Source: Xanthomonas melonis (lineage in GTDB: Bacteria > Pseudomonadota > Gammaproteobacteria > Xanthomonadales > Xanthomonadaceae). Taken from it: a DNA stretch of 37,125 bases. The stretch is from the NCBI RefSeq assembly GCF_020783655.1, contig NZ_JAJGQH010000024.1, positions 1-37,125 of the forward strand, read 5' to 3'. Positions 7,758-16,443 of the stretch are shown here, piece after piece. How positions within the stretch are numbered: position 1 is the stretch's first letter; each line of letters opens with the position of its first letter. A model generated the notes under the pieces. It searched no databases. It saw only the letters and a program-made list of their open reading frames with translations, and had not been told where the DNA came from. The position numbers and the translations under genes were made by a program.

Positions 7758-9489
7758 CACCTCCCACCGCGCCGCGCCCGGCCTGATCCCGGCGGCCAGG
7801 CAGTTGCGTAACGACAGACTGGTACGGCTGCTCGAGTCGTTCCTGGAGTACCGCGCCTGCGTCGGCCGCGCGATCGTGCAGACCATCGTGATGCTGTGGT
7901 GCCTTGGCTGGCTGTACGGCCCGCAGCCGGTGCTGGTCAAGGATGCGCATGCGGTGTTCCCGACCGCGGTGGCCTTGTGGATCATCTCGGTCACATGGAT
8001 GGTGCTGGTACGGCGCAAGCGCATCCCGCAATGGGAATGGCTGGACGCGGCAGGCTTTGCGATGAGCCTGCTGTTCATCGGCATCCAGACCTCGCTGGCC
8101 TTCATCCTGCTGATGTCCTTGAATGCGTTCCTGCCGTTCATCACCATTGCCGCGGTGGCGCGCTACGGGCAGCGCGCCACCTTCCCGGTGCTGCTCAGTA
8201 CCTTCGTGCTGATGCTGGTGACCGCACCGGACGGCTACTGGCTGTCGCGGCCTGCGTACTTCGTCTACGCGGTGGCGCTGAGCATGGTGCTGCCCTTGCT
8301 GGTGTCGCGCATCGTGATCGCCATGCAGGAAGTGGCGCTGCAGGCGCTGGCCTCGCGCGATGCGCAGAGCCGCTTCATCAGCACGATGAATCACGAACTG
8401 CGCACGCCGTTGAACGCGGTGATCAACTGCGCGCAACTGATCGACACCACGGCAATGCCGGCCGAACAACGCGACCTGATGCAGGCGGTGACCGTCAACG
8501 CGACCGCCCTGCGCCATCGCGTCAACGAAGTGCTGGACGTGGCCAGCATCGATGGCGGGCGCCTGCAATTGCACAGCAAGCCGTTGAACATGCTGGACGT
8601 GTTGACCACCGTCAGAGCGGTCTGCGCAACCGCCGCCTCCACCAAGGGCGTGACGCTGAGCGTGCGCCTGGAAGCGGCGCAGACGCCATACCTGCTGGGC
8701 GACGAAGGCCGCATCGAACAGGTGATCACCAACCTGGTGGTCAATGCGATCAAATTCACACCGGCCGGCGGTGCGGTCGATCTGCTGATCGAGGCAAGCC
8801 TGACGCAGCAGCGCTGGACGATCGAAGTCATCGTCACCGACACCGGCATCGGCGTACCCGATGACAGCAAGGCCTACATCTTCACGCCGTTCACCCAGCT
8901 CAGCACCGGCTTCGGCCGCACCGAAGGCGGCGTCGGCCTGGGTCTATACATCGCCCTGTCGGTCTCCGAGGCGATGGGCGGCAGCCTGACGGTGAGCGAC
9001 AACCCTGCAGGCGGCAGCATCTTCCGCTGGATCTTCGAACTGCCGGCCGCCGCGGCCGACAGCAGCCGCGCCGGCGACCTGCGCGATGCACTGGCCGAGC
9101 ACGCACGGACGGTAACGTCATTGCATTGCCTGGTGTTCGAAGACATGGACACCAACCGCCTGGTGATCGGCAACCTGCTCAACCGCGCCGGGCATCGGGT
9201 GAGTTTCCATGCCGATGGCAACGATGCCGTGCAGCGTATCTTCGAGGCCGCGCCGGACATCGTCTTCCTGGATCTGCACATGCCCGGCACCTCCGGCTGG
9301 GATGCGCTGGTACAGGCGCGCGATGCGATGGCCACGCTGCCGCCGATCATCGTGCTGACCGCCGATACGCGCACCGATTCGATGCGCGAAGCCGCCGCTG
9401 CCGGCGTGGCCGGTTACCTGTCCAAGCCGATCAATGCGCATGAACTGCTCGCGCTGCTCGCCCGGCATGCCCAGCAACGAGCGCATTGA
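7750..9489 (+). CDS. RpfC-like hybrid sensor histidine kinase/response regulator
   Basis: The 579-residue product has an N-terminal membrane region with about five to seven spans (residues 40-190), a dimerisation domain with phosphoacceptor His215 in STMNHELRTPLN, an ATPase domain (N-box around Asn328/Asn332, G1 DTGIG at 364-368, G2 VGLGLY at 395-400), and a receiver domain (about 459-575) with acidic Glu464/Asp465, phosphoacceptor Asp508 (FLDLHMPG), Thr537 and Lys559. This layout and the SRFI-T-NHELRTPLN core resemble the DSF sensor RpfC, but there is no C-terminal HPt domain; a separate HPt gene overlaps upstream. The ligand is unknown. The start ATG (7750) overlaps the HPt stop, which supports co-translation. 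The DNA-binding or output partner is not encoded next to it. Confidence 0.92.
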   Translation: MPSTSHRAAPGLIPAARQLRNDRLVRLLESFLEYRACVGRAIVQTIVMLWCLGWLYGPQPVLVKDAHAVFPTAVALWIISVTWMVLVRRKRIPQWEWLDAAGFAMSLLFIGIQTSLAFILLMSLNAFLPFITIAAVARYGQRATFPVLLSTFVLMLVTAPDGYWLSRPAYFVYAVALSMVLPLLVSRIVIAMQEVALQALASRDAQSRFISTMNHELRTPLNAVINCAQLIDTTAMPAEQRDLMQAVTVNATALRHRVNEVLDVASIDGGRLQLHSKPLNMLDVLTTVRAVCATAASTKGVTLSVRLEAAQTPYLLGDEGRIEQVITNLVVNAIKFTPAGGAVDLLIEASLTQQRWTIEVIVTDTGIGVPDDSKAYIFTPFTQLSTGFGRTEGGVGLGLYIALSVSEAMGGSLTVSDNPAGGSIFRWIFELPAAAADSSRAGDLRDALAEHARTVTSLHCLVFEDMDTNRLVIGNLLNRAGHRVSFHADGNDAVQRIFEAAPDIVFLDLHMPGTSGWDALVQARDAMATLPPIIVLTADTRTDSMREAAAAGVAGYLSKPINAHELLALLARHAQQRAH

Positions 9490-10321
9490 CCTGAAACCCG
9501 GCAATGCGGCGCGCCAGCACTGGCACACCGCAGCGCCGGCACGCAGTGCCATGGCATTGCTCTATCTGCACGGGTTTTCCGCAAGCCCGGGCGAGGCCGG
9601 TGCGCTGCCCGAACGGATCGCCGATGCGCTGGAGGCCAACTGCTACGTGCACCGCTGGCCCGGGCATGGGTGCAGCGCAGCCGATGCGATGCAGGGGCTG
9701 ACCCCAACGGCACTGCAGGACTCGGCACTGGAGGCACTGGCCCAGGCGCAACGCATGGGCGAGCGCGTGGCGATCGTTGGCTCGTCGATGGGCGCAACGC
9801 TGGGCTTATGGCTTGCGGCGCACCGCCCCGCGCGGATCGCTGCGGTGGTGGCCTGGTCGCCCGGCATCCAACCTACTCATCCGGGCCTGCTCGATCGGCT
9901 CTGCCAGGCGCAAGCGCCGGTGACCGATCCCTATCCGCGTACCGAGGCCGCCCTGGCGTACTGGTCGCAGACCGTGCACCCGGATGGCTTTCGCGCCTTG
10001 CGCGATCTGTTCGCACTGTTCGCGGCCGACCCGCCGTGGCCGCAGGTGCATTGCCCGGTGATGCTGGGCTATTACCGCGGCGCCGATGGCGAGGAGGATC
10101 AGATCTCCTCGGTGCCGGCGATGTTGGCCATGTTCGAGGCGCTGGGCACCGCGCCCTCGCAGAAGCAGGCGGTGGCCTTCGCCAGCGGCGCGCATGCCAT
10201 CGGTTCGCCGCACAAGACCCCGATGGCTGAAGCGGTGGCGCAGGCGACGGTGGATTTCCTGCGCATGCAGGTCGGCGGCGCGCGGCGGAGCAATACCGCT
10301 GCCGACGACAGGCCGCGCTAG
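9467..10321 (+). CDS. Alpha/beta hydrolase
   Basis: The 284-residue product has the alpha/beta-hydrolase core: the oxyanion-hole segment LLYLHGFSASPGE (31-43), the nucleophile elbow GSSMG with Ser107, and a late histidine in ASGAHAIGSPHK. The probable acid is an Asp/Glu in the YYRGADGEEDQ region. The GFSASPGE sequence recalls carboxylesterase/monoglyceride-lipase-like enzymes, but substrate cannot be told. The chosen ATG at 9467 lies inside the end of the kinase gene and overlaps it by 23 bases, so both are probably on one transcript. No signal peptide is present; it should be cytoplasmic. Confidence 0.88.
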   Translation: MPSNERIDLKPGNAARQHWHTAAPARSAMALLYLHGFSASPGEAGALPERIADALEANCYVHRWPGHGCSAADAMQGLTPTALQDSALEALAQAQRMGERVAIVGSSMGATLGLWLAAHRPARIAAVVAWSPGIQPTHPGLLDRLCQAQAPVTDPYPRTEAALAYWSQTVHPDGFRALRDLFALFAADPPWPQVHCPVMLGYYRGADGEEDQISSVPAMLAMFEALGTAPSQKQAVAFASGAHAIGSPHKTPMAEAVAQATVDFLRMQVGGARRSNTAADDRPR

Positions 10322-10429
10322 CACGCCTGCTGCATGACCGAGTCTGCCGGCGCAGCAGCGCAAACGCAGCATGCGCCGCCGGGCCGGCAGCGATCGCATA
10401 CACTGGCGCGCCATCACGCCGCCGCCACG

Positions 10430-10999
10430 ATGACCGCCTTGCCCGACCCGCCCGACCCGTTGGCCGCCACCCGCAGCTGGATCGAGCGCGCGGTGATCGG
10501 CCTGAACCTGTGCCCGTTCGCCAAGGCGGTGTACGTCAAGCAGCAGGTCCGGCTGGTGCTCAGCGATGCCAGCACGCCGGAGGCGCTGCTGGAGCAACTG
10601 GCCGAAGAACTCGTCCTGCTGCGCGATACGCCGGCCGAGCGGATCGACACCACGCTGATCGTGCACCCGGACGTGCTGACCGACTTCCTGGATTACAACG
10701 ACTTTCTCGACAACGCCGATGCGGCGGTGGAAGCGCTGGACCTGCAGGGCGTGCTGCAGGTGGCCAGCTTCCATCCCGATTACCAGTTCGCCGGTGCCGC
10801 GCCGGACGATGTGGCCAACTTCACCAACCGCTCGCCCTTCCCTACCCTGCACCTGCTGCGCGAAGACAGCGTGGAGCGCGCAGTGGCAGCCTTCCCGGAT
10901 CCGGACGTGATCGTCGAGCGCAACATCGCCACGCTGGAACGGCTGGGGCATGCCGGCTGGGAGCGCGTGTTGAGCGGCTCCGAACAGTCAAGCAGCTGA
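10430..10999 (+). CDS. DUF1415 family protein
   Basis: The 189-residue product matches the DUF1415 family from its start: TRSWIERAVIGLNLCPFAK (about 13-31) is the family signature, with the conserved CPFAK cysteine, followed by TTLIVHPDVLTDFLDYNDFL and the FHPDYQFAG and NRSPFPTLHLLRE motifs. No function is established for the family, though the conserved Cys and His-Pro-Asp motifs suggest an enzyme. The ATG at 10430 is chosen because it puts the signature at the normal distance from the N-terminus. It lies 108 bases after the hydrolase gene on the same strand, so it may share its transcript. Confidence 0.9.
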   Translation: MTALPDPPDPLAATRSWIERAVIGLNLCPFAKAVYVKQQVRLVLSDASTPEALLEQLAEELVLLRDTPAERIDTTLIVHPDVLTDFLDYNDFLDNADAAVEALDLQGVLQVASFHPDYQFAGAAPDDVANFTNRSPFPTLHLLREDSVERAVAAFPDPDVIVERNIATLERLGHAGWERVLSGSEQSSS

Positions 11000-11159
11000 C
11001 CCGCACGGCTGCGCCAGGCCGAATGGCGAAAGCAGACGCCGACTCCAACGCCAACGCTTTCCAGACCTGCCGGTTGCGGCCGCATACGCGCCGAGCATGC
11101 CGCATCAACGACAGGCGGCGCGTTACAGTGGCCCGGACGTCATTGCCGGTCATGCCCAG

Positions 11160-11966
11160 ATGCCATTGATTCCCGCCGTGTCCGCCTGGAACCCGTCCCC
11201 GCTACAGGATCGCGTGGTGGTCATCACCGGCGGCGCGCAAGGGATAGGCCGTGGTATCGCGCAGGCGGTGCTGGGTGCCGGCGGCAGCGTGGTGATCGGC
11301 GATCTGGATACAGACGCCGGCAAGGCCTGTCTGCAGGAATGGGCGCTGCCGCGGCGCAGCGCCTTCGTGCGCTGCGATGCCGCGCGCGAGGCACAGGCCA
11401 CACGCCTGGTCGCCACGGCGCTCAAACGTTTCGGCCGGATCGACGGCCTGGTCAACAATGCCGGCGTGCCCGATCCGCACATCGCCGCGCTGCCGCAACT
11501 GGATTGGGAGGAGTGGAATCGCCGCCTGTCCAGCCTGCACGGCGCCTTCCTGTGCAGCAAGCACGCCTTGCCTGCGCTGACGCAGGCGCCGGGAGGTGGC
11601 GCCATCGTCAACATCGCCTCCACCCGTGCCGGGCAATCGGAGCCGCATAGCGAAGCCTACGCGGCCGCCAAAGGGGGATTGGTGGCGTTCACGCACGCAC
11701 TGGCATTGAGCGAAGGCCCGCAGGTGCGCGTCAACAGCATCAGTCCTGGCTGGATCAGCACCGACGCCTGGCGCGCGCCGCAGCGCCGCCGCGCGCCCAG
11801 GCTGTCGCGGCGCGACCATGCGCAACATCCGGCCGGACGGGTGGGCACGCCCGAAGACATCGCGCAGCTGGCGGTGTATCTGCTTGCGCCACAGCTGTCC
11901 GGTTTCGTCACCGGGCAGGACTTCATCGTCGATGGCGGCATGTCGCGCAAGATGCAGTACGTGTGA
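11160..11966 (+). CDS. Short-chain dehydrogenase/reductase (SDR)
   Basis: The 268-residue product is a classical SDR: cofactor motif TGGAQGIG (23-30), NNAG (99-102), catalytic Ser154 in NIASTRAG, and Tyr167/Lys171 in the YAAAK motif, then the INSISPGWI-type segment after the active site. The C-terminal VTGQDFIVDGGMS segment is typical of SDRs that reduce or oxidise small metabolites. An Asp at the end of the second strand (IGDLD) suggests NAD(H) preference. Substrate unknown. The stretch QRRRAPRLSRRD is more basic than usual for the substrate loop. ATG at 11160 is used; the frame extends 21 codons upstream without family similarity. It converges on the HAD phosphatase gene. Confidence 0.9.
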   Translation: MPLIPAVSAWNPSPLQDRVVVITGGAQGIGRGIAQAVLGAGGSVVIGDLDTDAGKACLQEWALPRRSAFVRCDAAREAQATRLVATALKRFGRIDGLVNNAGVPDPHIAALPQLDWEEWNRRLSSLHGAFLCSKHALPALTQAPGGGAIVNIASTRAGQSEPHSEAYAAAKGGLVAFTHALALSEGPQVRVNSISPGWISTDAWRAPQRRRAPRLSRRDHAQHPAGRVGTPEDIAQLAVYLLAPQLSGFVTGQDFIVDGGMSRKMQYV

Positions 11967-12040
11967 GTGCACGACGCGGGCGGGCGATGGAGCGGTGAAC
12001 GCGACGGGTCGACACGCCAGTACGCACCCAGCCGAACGCT

Positions 12041-12721
12041 TCAGGGCGACAGGCAGGCTTCCAGCAGGCACTGCGCATCGCCCAGCGAGGGCAGGATGCG
12101 ATGGCCGAGCGCGCGCACCTCGGCATCGGGTTCGAGCAGGTCCGGAATCTGGATCGGCGTCATGCCGGCCGCCAATGCGGCGCGCACGCCGGTGGGCGAG
12201 TCTTCCAGCACCAGGCAACGCGCAGGGTCCACCGCCAGCGTGCGCGCGGCCAGCAGATAGATGTCCGGTGCGGGCTTGGGGTGGGCCACATCGCTGGCCG
12301 TGCACACGGCATCGAAGCGCCACAGCAGATCGGCCGCCTGCAGCTTGCGCAGCGCCAACGGGCGCTGGGTGGAGGTGGCCACCGCACGCGGCATGCGCTG
12401 GGCGGCCAGATACTCCAGCAGCGCGATGATGCCCGGCCGATGCGGGATACCACGTTCGACTGCGGCAGCGTAGAGCCGTTGCGCGTGCGCCAGCATGGTC
12501 CCGGCAGCCGCATCGCCGATCCGTTCGCCCAGCAGCAGGCGGCAGGCCACATCGCCGGTGCCTACCATGCGCAGCCAGAATGCCGGCTCGACCTGCAGGC
12601 CCTGCTCGCTCGCCGCCTGCGCCAGACAGCCGGTGATGGCGCGTTCGCTGTCGAGCATCAGGCCATCCATGTCGAAGATCACCGCCTGCGGACGGAACGG
12701 CAGCGCGAGGTCGGCGCTCAT
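12041..12721 (-). CDS. HAD-superfamily hydrolase (beta-phosphoglucomutase/GPH-like phosphatase)
   Basis: The 226-residue product carries the HAD motifs in order: motif I FDMDG with nucleophile Asp17 and general acid Asp19, motif II in ATSTQ (Ser117 region), motif III Lys149 in HPKPAPDIY, and motif IV LEDSPTGV with Glu173/Asp174. The helical cap between motifs I and II puts it with subfamily I phosphatases acting on sugar phosphates or similar small molecules. The ATG (12719-12721) overlaps the stop of the pseudouridine synthase gene by four bases (ATGA), making it the third gene of a coupled three-gene unit. Substrate unknown. Confidence 0.9.
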   Translation of the reverse strand: MSADLALPFRPQAVIFDMDGLMLDSERAITGCLAQAASEQGLQVEPAFWLRMVGTGDVACRLLLGERIGDAAAGTMLAHAQRLYAAAVERGIPHRPGIIALLEYLAAQRMPRAVATSTQRPLALRKLQAADLLWRFDAVCTASDVAHPKPAPDIYLLAARTLAVDPARCLVLEDSPTGVRAALAAGMTPIQIPDLLEPDAEVRALGHRILPSLGDAQCLLEACLSP

Positions 12722-13431
12722 GCGGCGCCCCCGCCGCCGAACAACAGGTCCAGGTCGGCGGCTGCCAGCGCGCGCCATTGTCCGGACGGCAATGCATCCA
12801 GCGACAAGCCGCCGATACGGCTGCGATGCAGCGCCACCACGTGATTGCCGGCGGCAGCGAACATGCGGCGCACTTGGTGATAGCGGCCTTCGTGCAGGGT
12901 CAGCCGCGCCTGGCGTGGGCCAAGCACCTCCATTTCGGCAGGCAGCAACGGCTTGGTCTCGCCGTCCAGCAGCAGCGTGCCGCTGGCGAACAGCGTGGCT
13001 TCGTCGCCGCGCAGGTCCTCGGCCAGGGTGACCTCGTAGACCTTGTCCAGCGCCGATCTGGGCGAAATGATCCGGTGCAGCAGCGCGCCGTCGTCGGTCA
13101 TCAGCAGCATGCCGCTGGTGTCGCGGTCCAGCCGGCCGACCGGCGCCAGCACCGGTGCGCGCAGGCGGAAGCGTGGCGGCAGCAGCTCGTAGATCAGCCG
13201 GCCGGTGTCCTTGGTCGAACAGGTGTAGCCGCCGGGCTTGTGCAGCAACAGGCTGAAGCCAGGCGGCGGATCGAGCGGTTCGCCATCGATGCGGATCGCC
13301 TCGTGTTCGACCTGATCGTCGGCGTACAGCACCTCGCCCTGCGCGTCGGTGATGGCGCCCTGGCGAAACAGCTGGGTCACCTGTTTGCGGCTACCATAGC
13401 CCAGATTGGCGATGTGCTTGACCAGCTTCAT
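12718..13431 (-). CDS. rsuA: RsuA/RluE-family pseudouridine synthase
   Basis: The 237-residue product has an N-terminal S4-like RNA-binding segment (KHIANLGYGSRKQVTQL, residues 5-21) and the pseudouridine synthase core with catalytic Asp102 in GRLDRDTSG (99-107). The HEGRYHQVRRMF motif near residue 185 is the RsuA-family signature. RsuA converts U516 of 16S rRNA; related RluE modifies 23S rRNA. Assignment to RsuA rather than a relative is by overall resemblance. The gene overlaps both neighbours by four bases (ATGA at 12718-12721 and 13428-13431), so it should be translated together with the upstream rRNA methyltransferase, which fits a shared role in ribosome maturation. Confidence 0.92.
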   Translation of the reverse strand: MKLVKHIANLGYGSRKQVTQLFRQGAITDAQGEVLYADDQVEHEAIRIDGEPLDPPPGFSLLLHKPGGYTCSTKDTGRLIYELLPPRFRLRAPVLAPVGRLDRDTSGMLLMTDDGALLHRIISPRSALDKVYEVTLAEDLRGDEATLFASGTLLLDGETKPLLPAEMEVLGPRQARLTLHEGRYHQVRRMFAAAGNHVVALHRSRIGGLSLDALPSGQWRALAAADLDLLFGGGGAA

Positions 13432-14525
13432 GCGCGCGCTCCACGTCCGCGGGTGGCGGCGATCAGCTTGAACCCGTCGCGCTCGGCCGCCACACGCACC
13501 TCTCCGAAGCTGTCGTTGAGGATCTTTTCGTAGGGCAGATGCCGGTTGGCCACCAGCAAGAGTTGCCCGCCCAGGCGCAGCGCCTGCGCGGCCACCGCGA
13601 TGAAGCGCTGGCCGATATCCGGCCGATCGGCACGCGACGGCGTGTGGAACGGCGGGTTGCTGAGGATGAAGTCGTACTGGCCCGCCAGCCCGGCGGTGAC
13701 GTCGTGCCAGTGGTACTGCAATCGCGCCGGATGCGGGATGTCCTGCAGGTTGCGCCGCGCCAGATCCAGCGCGCGCGCCTCGGCCTCGTACAGATCCAGC
13801 GCAGTGACCCTGGGGCAACGCGCCAGCACTTCGGCCGACAGGTAGCCGAAGCCCGCGCCGAGATCGGCGCCATGTCCGGCCAGGGTGGCAGGCAGATGCT
13901 CGACCAGCAGTGCCGATGCCGGATCGATGCGGTCCCAGGCGAACACGCCCGGACGGCTGAGGAAGCGCCCATCGACGATCCTGCGCGGCGCATCCAGCGC
14001 TGCCCAGCGTGCCTGCAGCGCGGTATCGGTGGCCGCCGGCAGCGGCGCGGTCCAGTAAGTGCGGCAGTGGTACTTGGTCAGGCTGCCGGCCAGGCCGCTG
14101 AGCTGGTGCAGATCCGCCTCGCCGGAACGCGCGCCCTCGTTATTGGCCTGGCAGGCGACCACCCGCCCGCCGGGCGCGGCCAGCGCCACGGCCCGCGCGA
14201 GCAGCGCACGCGCTTCGTCGCGCTGGCGCGGCGGCAACACCAGCACCAACGCATAGCGCGTGCCGTCGGCCTCGATCTGGCGCTCTTCGCGCACCTGCCA
14301 GCCGCTGTGTTCCAGCGCCTGTGCGAAGGGACGGAAGCTCTGCTCGCAGATCAACGTTCCGGCGGAGGCCTGCGCGCGCAGGACGGCGCCGTCACGGGCG
14401 CGCAGGAACAGCACCGGCCCCGGTGGCCACGGCAGCACGCCCTGGGCAAACGGAAGGAACAGGGCTTGAAGCGGAGCATCGTGCGGGCCAGCCATCGGAT
14501 CGTCGGGTCGGAAACAGGCCGCCAT
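13428..14525 (-). CDS. rsmC: RsmC-type 16S rRNA guanine-N2 methyltransferase
   Basis: The 365-residue product has the two-domain layout of RsmC: a degenerate N-terminal methyltransferase domain (about 1-160) and an active C-terminal one. The latter shows the SAM motif DLGAGFGYLS (221-230), an acidic end of strand 2 (ALDLYEAE) and the NPPF motif (290-293) that places the target base amino group. RsmC makes m2G1207 in 16S rRNA. The ATG at 14523-14525 is preceded by an AGG; an alternative ATG at 14493-14495 (MAGPHDAPLQ) is also credible. It is the first gene of the rsmC-rsuA-HAD unit, joined by four-base overlaps. Confidence 0.88.
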   Translation of the reverse strand: MAACFRPDDPMAGPHDAPLQALFLPFAQGVLPWPPGPVLFLRARDGAVLRAQASAGTLICEQSFRPFAQALEHSGWQVREERQIEADGTRYALVLVLPPRQRDEARALLARAVALAAPGGRVVACQANNEGARSGEADLHQLSGLAGSLTKYHCRTYWTAPLPAATDTALQARWAALDAPRRIVDGRFLSRPGVFAWDRIDPASALLVEHLPATLAGHGADLGAGFGYLSAEVLARCPRVTALDLYEAEARALDLARRNLQDIPHPARLQYHWHDVTAGLAGQYDFILSNPPFHTPSRADRPDIGQRFIAVAAQALRLGGQLLLVANRHLPYEKILNDSFGEVRVAAERDGFKLIAATRGRGARA

Positions 14526-14640
14526 TGTAAGGGACCTGCGACGCCCGCCAGATCGGGCTTCCAATGTGTATACGGACTATTGATGCCCCGGCAACATCTG
14601 CCCACCTACGCTGCAGGCACGCTCACAGTGGAGAGACGCG

Positions 14641-14901
14641 ATGCGCGCATTGTTCGTAGGTGGAGTCGTCGACAACAGCGAAATGGATCTGGACGACACG
14701 CCTCCCCCGATGCACTACCCCGAGAACACCGGTGCCGGCCGCCCGCGCTACCGTCTGCATCAGGTCGGCGAGCGCGCGGACGGCAGTCTCGCCTACGCCG
14801 TGTATGGTGCGCCGGAAATGGCCGACGACGACATCTCGCGTATCACCGAAGAACGTGGTTATGCACGGCGCTTCAGTGCATCGCCGGAGTCGCCACGCTG
14901 A
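14641..14901 (+). CDS. Small conserved-type protein of unknown function
   Basis: The 86-residue product is hydrophilic, with no signal peptide or membrane span. The start MRALFVGGVVDNSEMDLDD is preceded by a good GGAGAG ribosome-binding site eight bases upstream, and codon use fits the neighbours, which supports a real gene. The middle part, RPRYRLHQVGERADGSLAYAV, reads like a small beta-sheet domain. I do not recognise a family. It stands alone between the divergent rsmC unit and the convergent lipoprotein gene, with a hairpin just after its stop. Confidence 0.75.
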   Translation: MRALFVGGVVDNSEMDLDDTPPPMHYPENTGAGRPRYRLHQVGERADGSLAYAVYGAPEMADDDISRITEERGYARRFSASPESPR

Positions 14902-14909
14902 GCCCCGGC

Positions 14910-14933
14910 CTGGCCCGGCATTGACCGGGCCAG
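14910..14933. terminator. Terminator-like hairpin between convergent genes
   Basis: A perfect 9-bp stem, CTGGCCCGG (14910-14918) with CCGGGCCAG (14925-14933), encloses a six-base loop. It sits 9 bases after the small plus-strand gene and about 85 bases beyond the end of the convergent sorbosone-dehydrogenase-like gene. It could end both transcripts, but there is no T-run on either side. Confidence 0.5.
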
Positions 14934-15018
14934 TCTGGCATCAACGGGGGTGACCCGCACGCGCCAGTTCGTCGTTGTCCGGGCCAGATGCGACACCCGC
15001 CCGTGAGGTGCGGTTGCG

Positions 15019-16356
15019 TCAACGCGCCTTCGGCGTCGCCCGCCAGATCACGTTGCCCACGTCGTCGGCCACCAGCAGTGCACCCGCATTGTCGAGCGCG
15101 ACGCCTACCGGGCGTCCCTGCGCATTGCCTTCGGCATCCAGGAAGCCGTCCAGCACGGTGATCGGCGTACCGCTGGGCTTGCCGCCCACGAAGGGCACGA
15201 AAATCACTTTGTAGCCACTGGGCGGATCGCGATTCCAGGAGCCATGCTGGCCGACGAAGGCGCCTTGCCGGAAGCGCTCGGGCAGCAGCGTGCCAGCGGC
15301 AAAAGCCAGGCCCAGCGATGCCGTATGCGGGCCCAGCGCATAGTCCGGCTTGATGGCCGTGGCCACCAGGGCGGCGTTCTGCGGCTGCACGCGCTCGTCC
15401 ACGTGCTGGCCGTAGTAGCTGTAGGGCCAGCCGTAGAAACCGCCATCGCGTACCGAGGTGAGGTAGTCCGGCACCAGGTCGCTGCCGATCTCGTCGCGCT
15501 CGTTGACCACCGTCCACAAGGTCTTGCTACCCGGCTCCCAGGCGGTGCCGACCGGGTTGCGCAGGCCACCGGCGAAGACGCGGCTGCTGCCGGTGGTGGG
15601 GTCGATCTCCAGGATGGCGGCGCGGTTGAGCTCGGCCTCCATGCCGCGTTCGGCCACATTGCTGTTGGACCCCACGCCGACATACAACTTGCTGCCGTCC
15701 GGGCTGGCCAGCAACGACTTGGTCCAGTGATGGTTCAGCCCGCCAGGAAGATTGGCCACGAAGGTCGGCTTGGCGGTGATGTGGGTGTCGCCAGGCGTGT
15801 ATGGAAAGCTGACCAGCGCGTCGGCGTTGGCCACGTAGAAGCGGTCGCCCACCAGCGCCATGCCGAACGGCGAATACAGGCCGCTGATGAACTGGGTGCG
15901 CACCTCGGCCACGCCGTCGCCATCGGCGTCGCGCAGCAAGGTGATGCGATTGGCGCTGGGCACCGCTGCGCCGGCCTTCTTCATCACCGCGCCCTGCACC
16001 TTCTTGCGCAGCCCACCGCCGCTGTCGGCATCGTCGGGCTTGGGCGGCTCGGCGGTTTCGGCCACCAGCACATCGCCGTTGGGCAGCACATAGAGCCAGC
16101 GTGGGTGGTCGAGATCGCGCGCGAAGGCATTGACCTGCAGATCGTCGGCCGCGGTTGGTTTGGCGTTGGCGGCCCAGCGTTTGACCGGCGCGATCTTGAC
16201 GGTGGGAATCAGCCGCTTCACCGGCTCGGGCAGCTGCGGATTGGGGCCGGTCCCCTGTTCGATGGCCAATGTGGCGGTATCGCCGCAGCCGGCGAGAACG
16301 GCCAGCGCCATCAACGACAGCGGCCAGCGGGCGAACGAAGACAGGGAAGCAGTCAT
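15019..16356 (-). CDS. PQQ-type sorbosone/glucose dehydrogenase-like lipoprotein
   Basis: The 445-residue product starts with a lipoprotein signal peptide (lipobox LAGC, Cys24). The rest is a six-bladed beta-propeller of the GSDH/sorbosone dehydrogenase family: [20 protein letters not shown] begins the first blade, [20 protein letters not shown] carries the conserved HHW/H region, [12 protein letters not shown] and the NERDEIG segment follow, and [14 protein letters not shown] and [18 protein letters not shown] end the fold. These periplasmic enzymes oxidise sugars or sugar alcohols, usually with PQQ, passing electrons to the respiratory chain. Substrate unknown. The ATG at 16354-16356 is chosen to give a normal signal peptide. 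It lies 87 bases downstream of the DUF3247 gene. Confidence 0.88.
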   Translation of the reverse strand: MTASLSSFARWPLSLMALAVLAGCGDTATLAIEQGTGPNPQLPEPVKRLIPTVKIAPVKRWAANAKPTAADDLQVNAFARDLDHPRWLYVLPNGDVLVAETAEPPKPDDADSGGGLRKKVQGAVMKKAGAAVPSANRITLLRDADGDGVAEVRTQFISGLYSPFGMALVGDRFYVANADALVSFPYTPGDTHITAKPTFVANLPGGLNHHWTKSLLASPDGSKLYVGVGSNSNVAERGMEAELNRAAILEIDPTTGSSRVFAGGLRNPVGTAWEPGSKTLWTVVNERDEIGSDLVPDYLTSVRDGGFYGWPYSYYGQHVDERVQPQNAALVATAIKPDYALGPHTASLGLAFAAGTLLPERFRQGAFVGQHGSWNRDPPSGYKVIFVPFVGGKPSGTPITVLDGFLDAEGNAQGRPVGVALDNAGALLVADDVGNVIWRATPKAR

Positions 16357-16443
16357 TGCAGCGGATCCTGAACAGTTGCGGCAGCGAGACATCATGCCGA
16401 CAACCCGACGATGAGAAGTAAACGCATCGTCAATGGATCTCGC

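Noticed and set aside
13539..14924. Plus-strand frame of 461 codons over rsmC
   Set aside because: Antisense to a well-supported methyltransferase; no motifs, biased composition.
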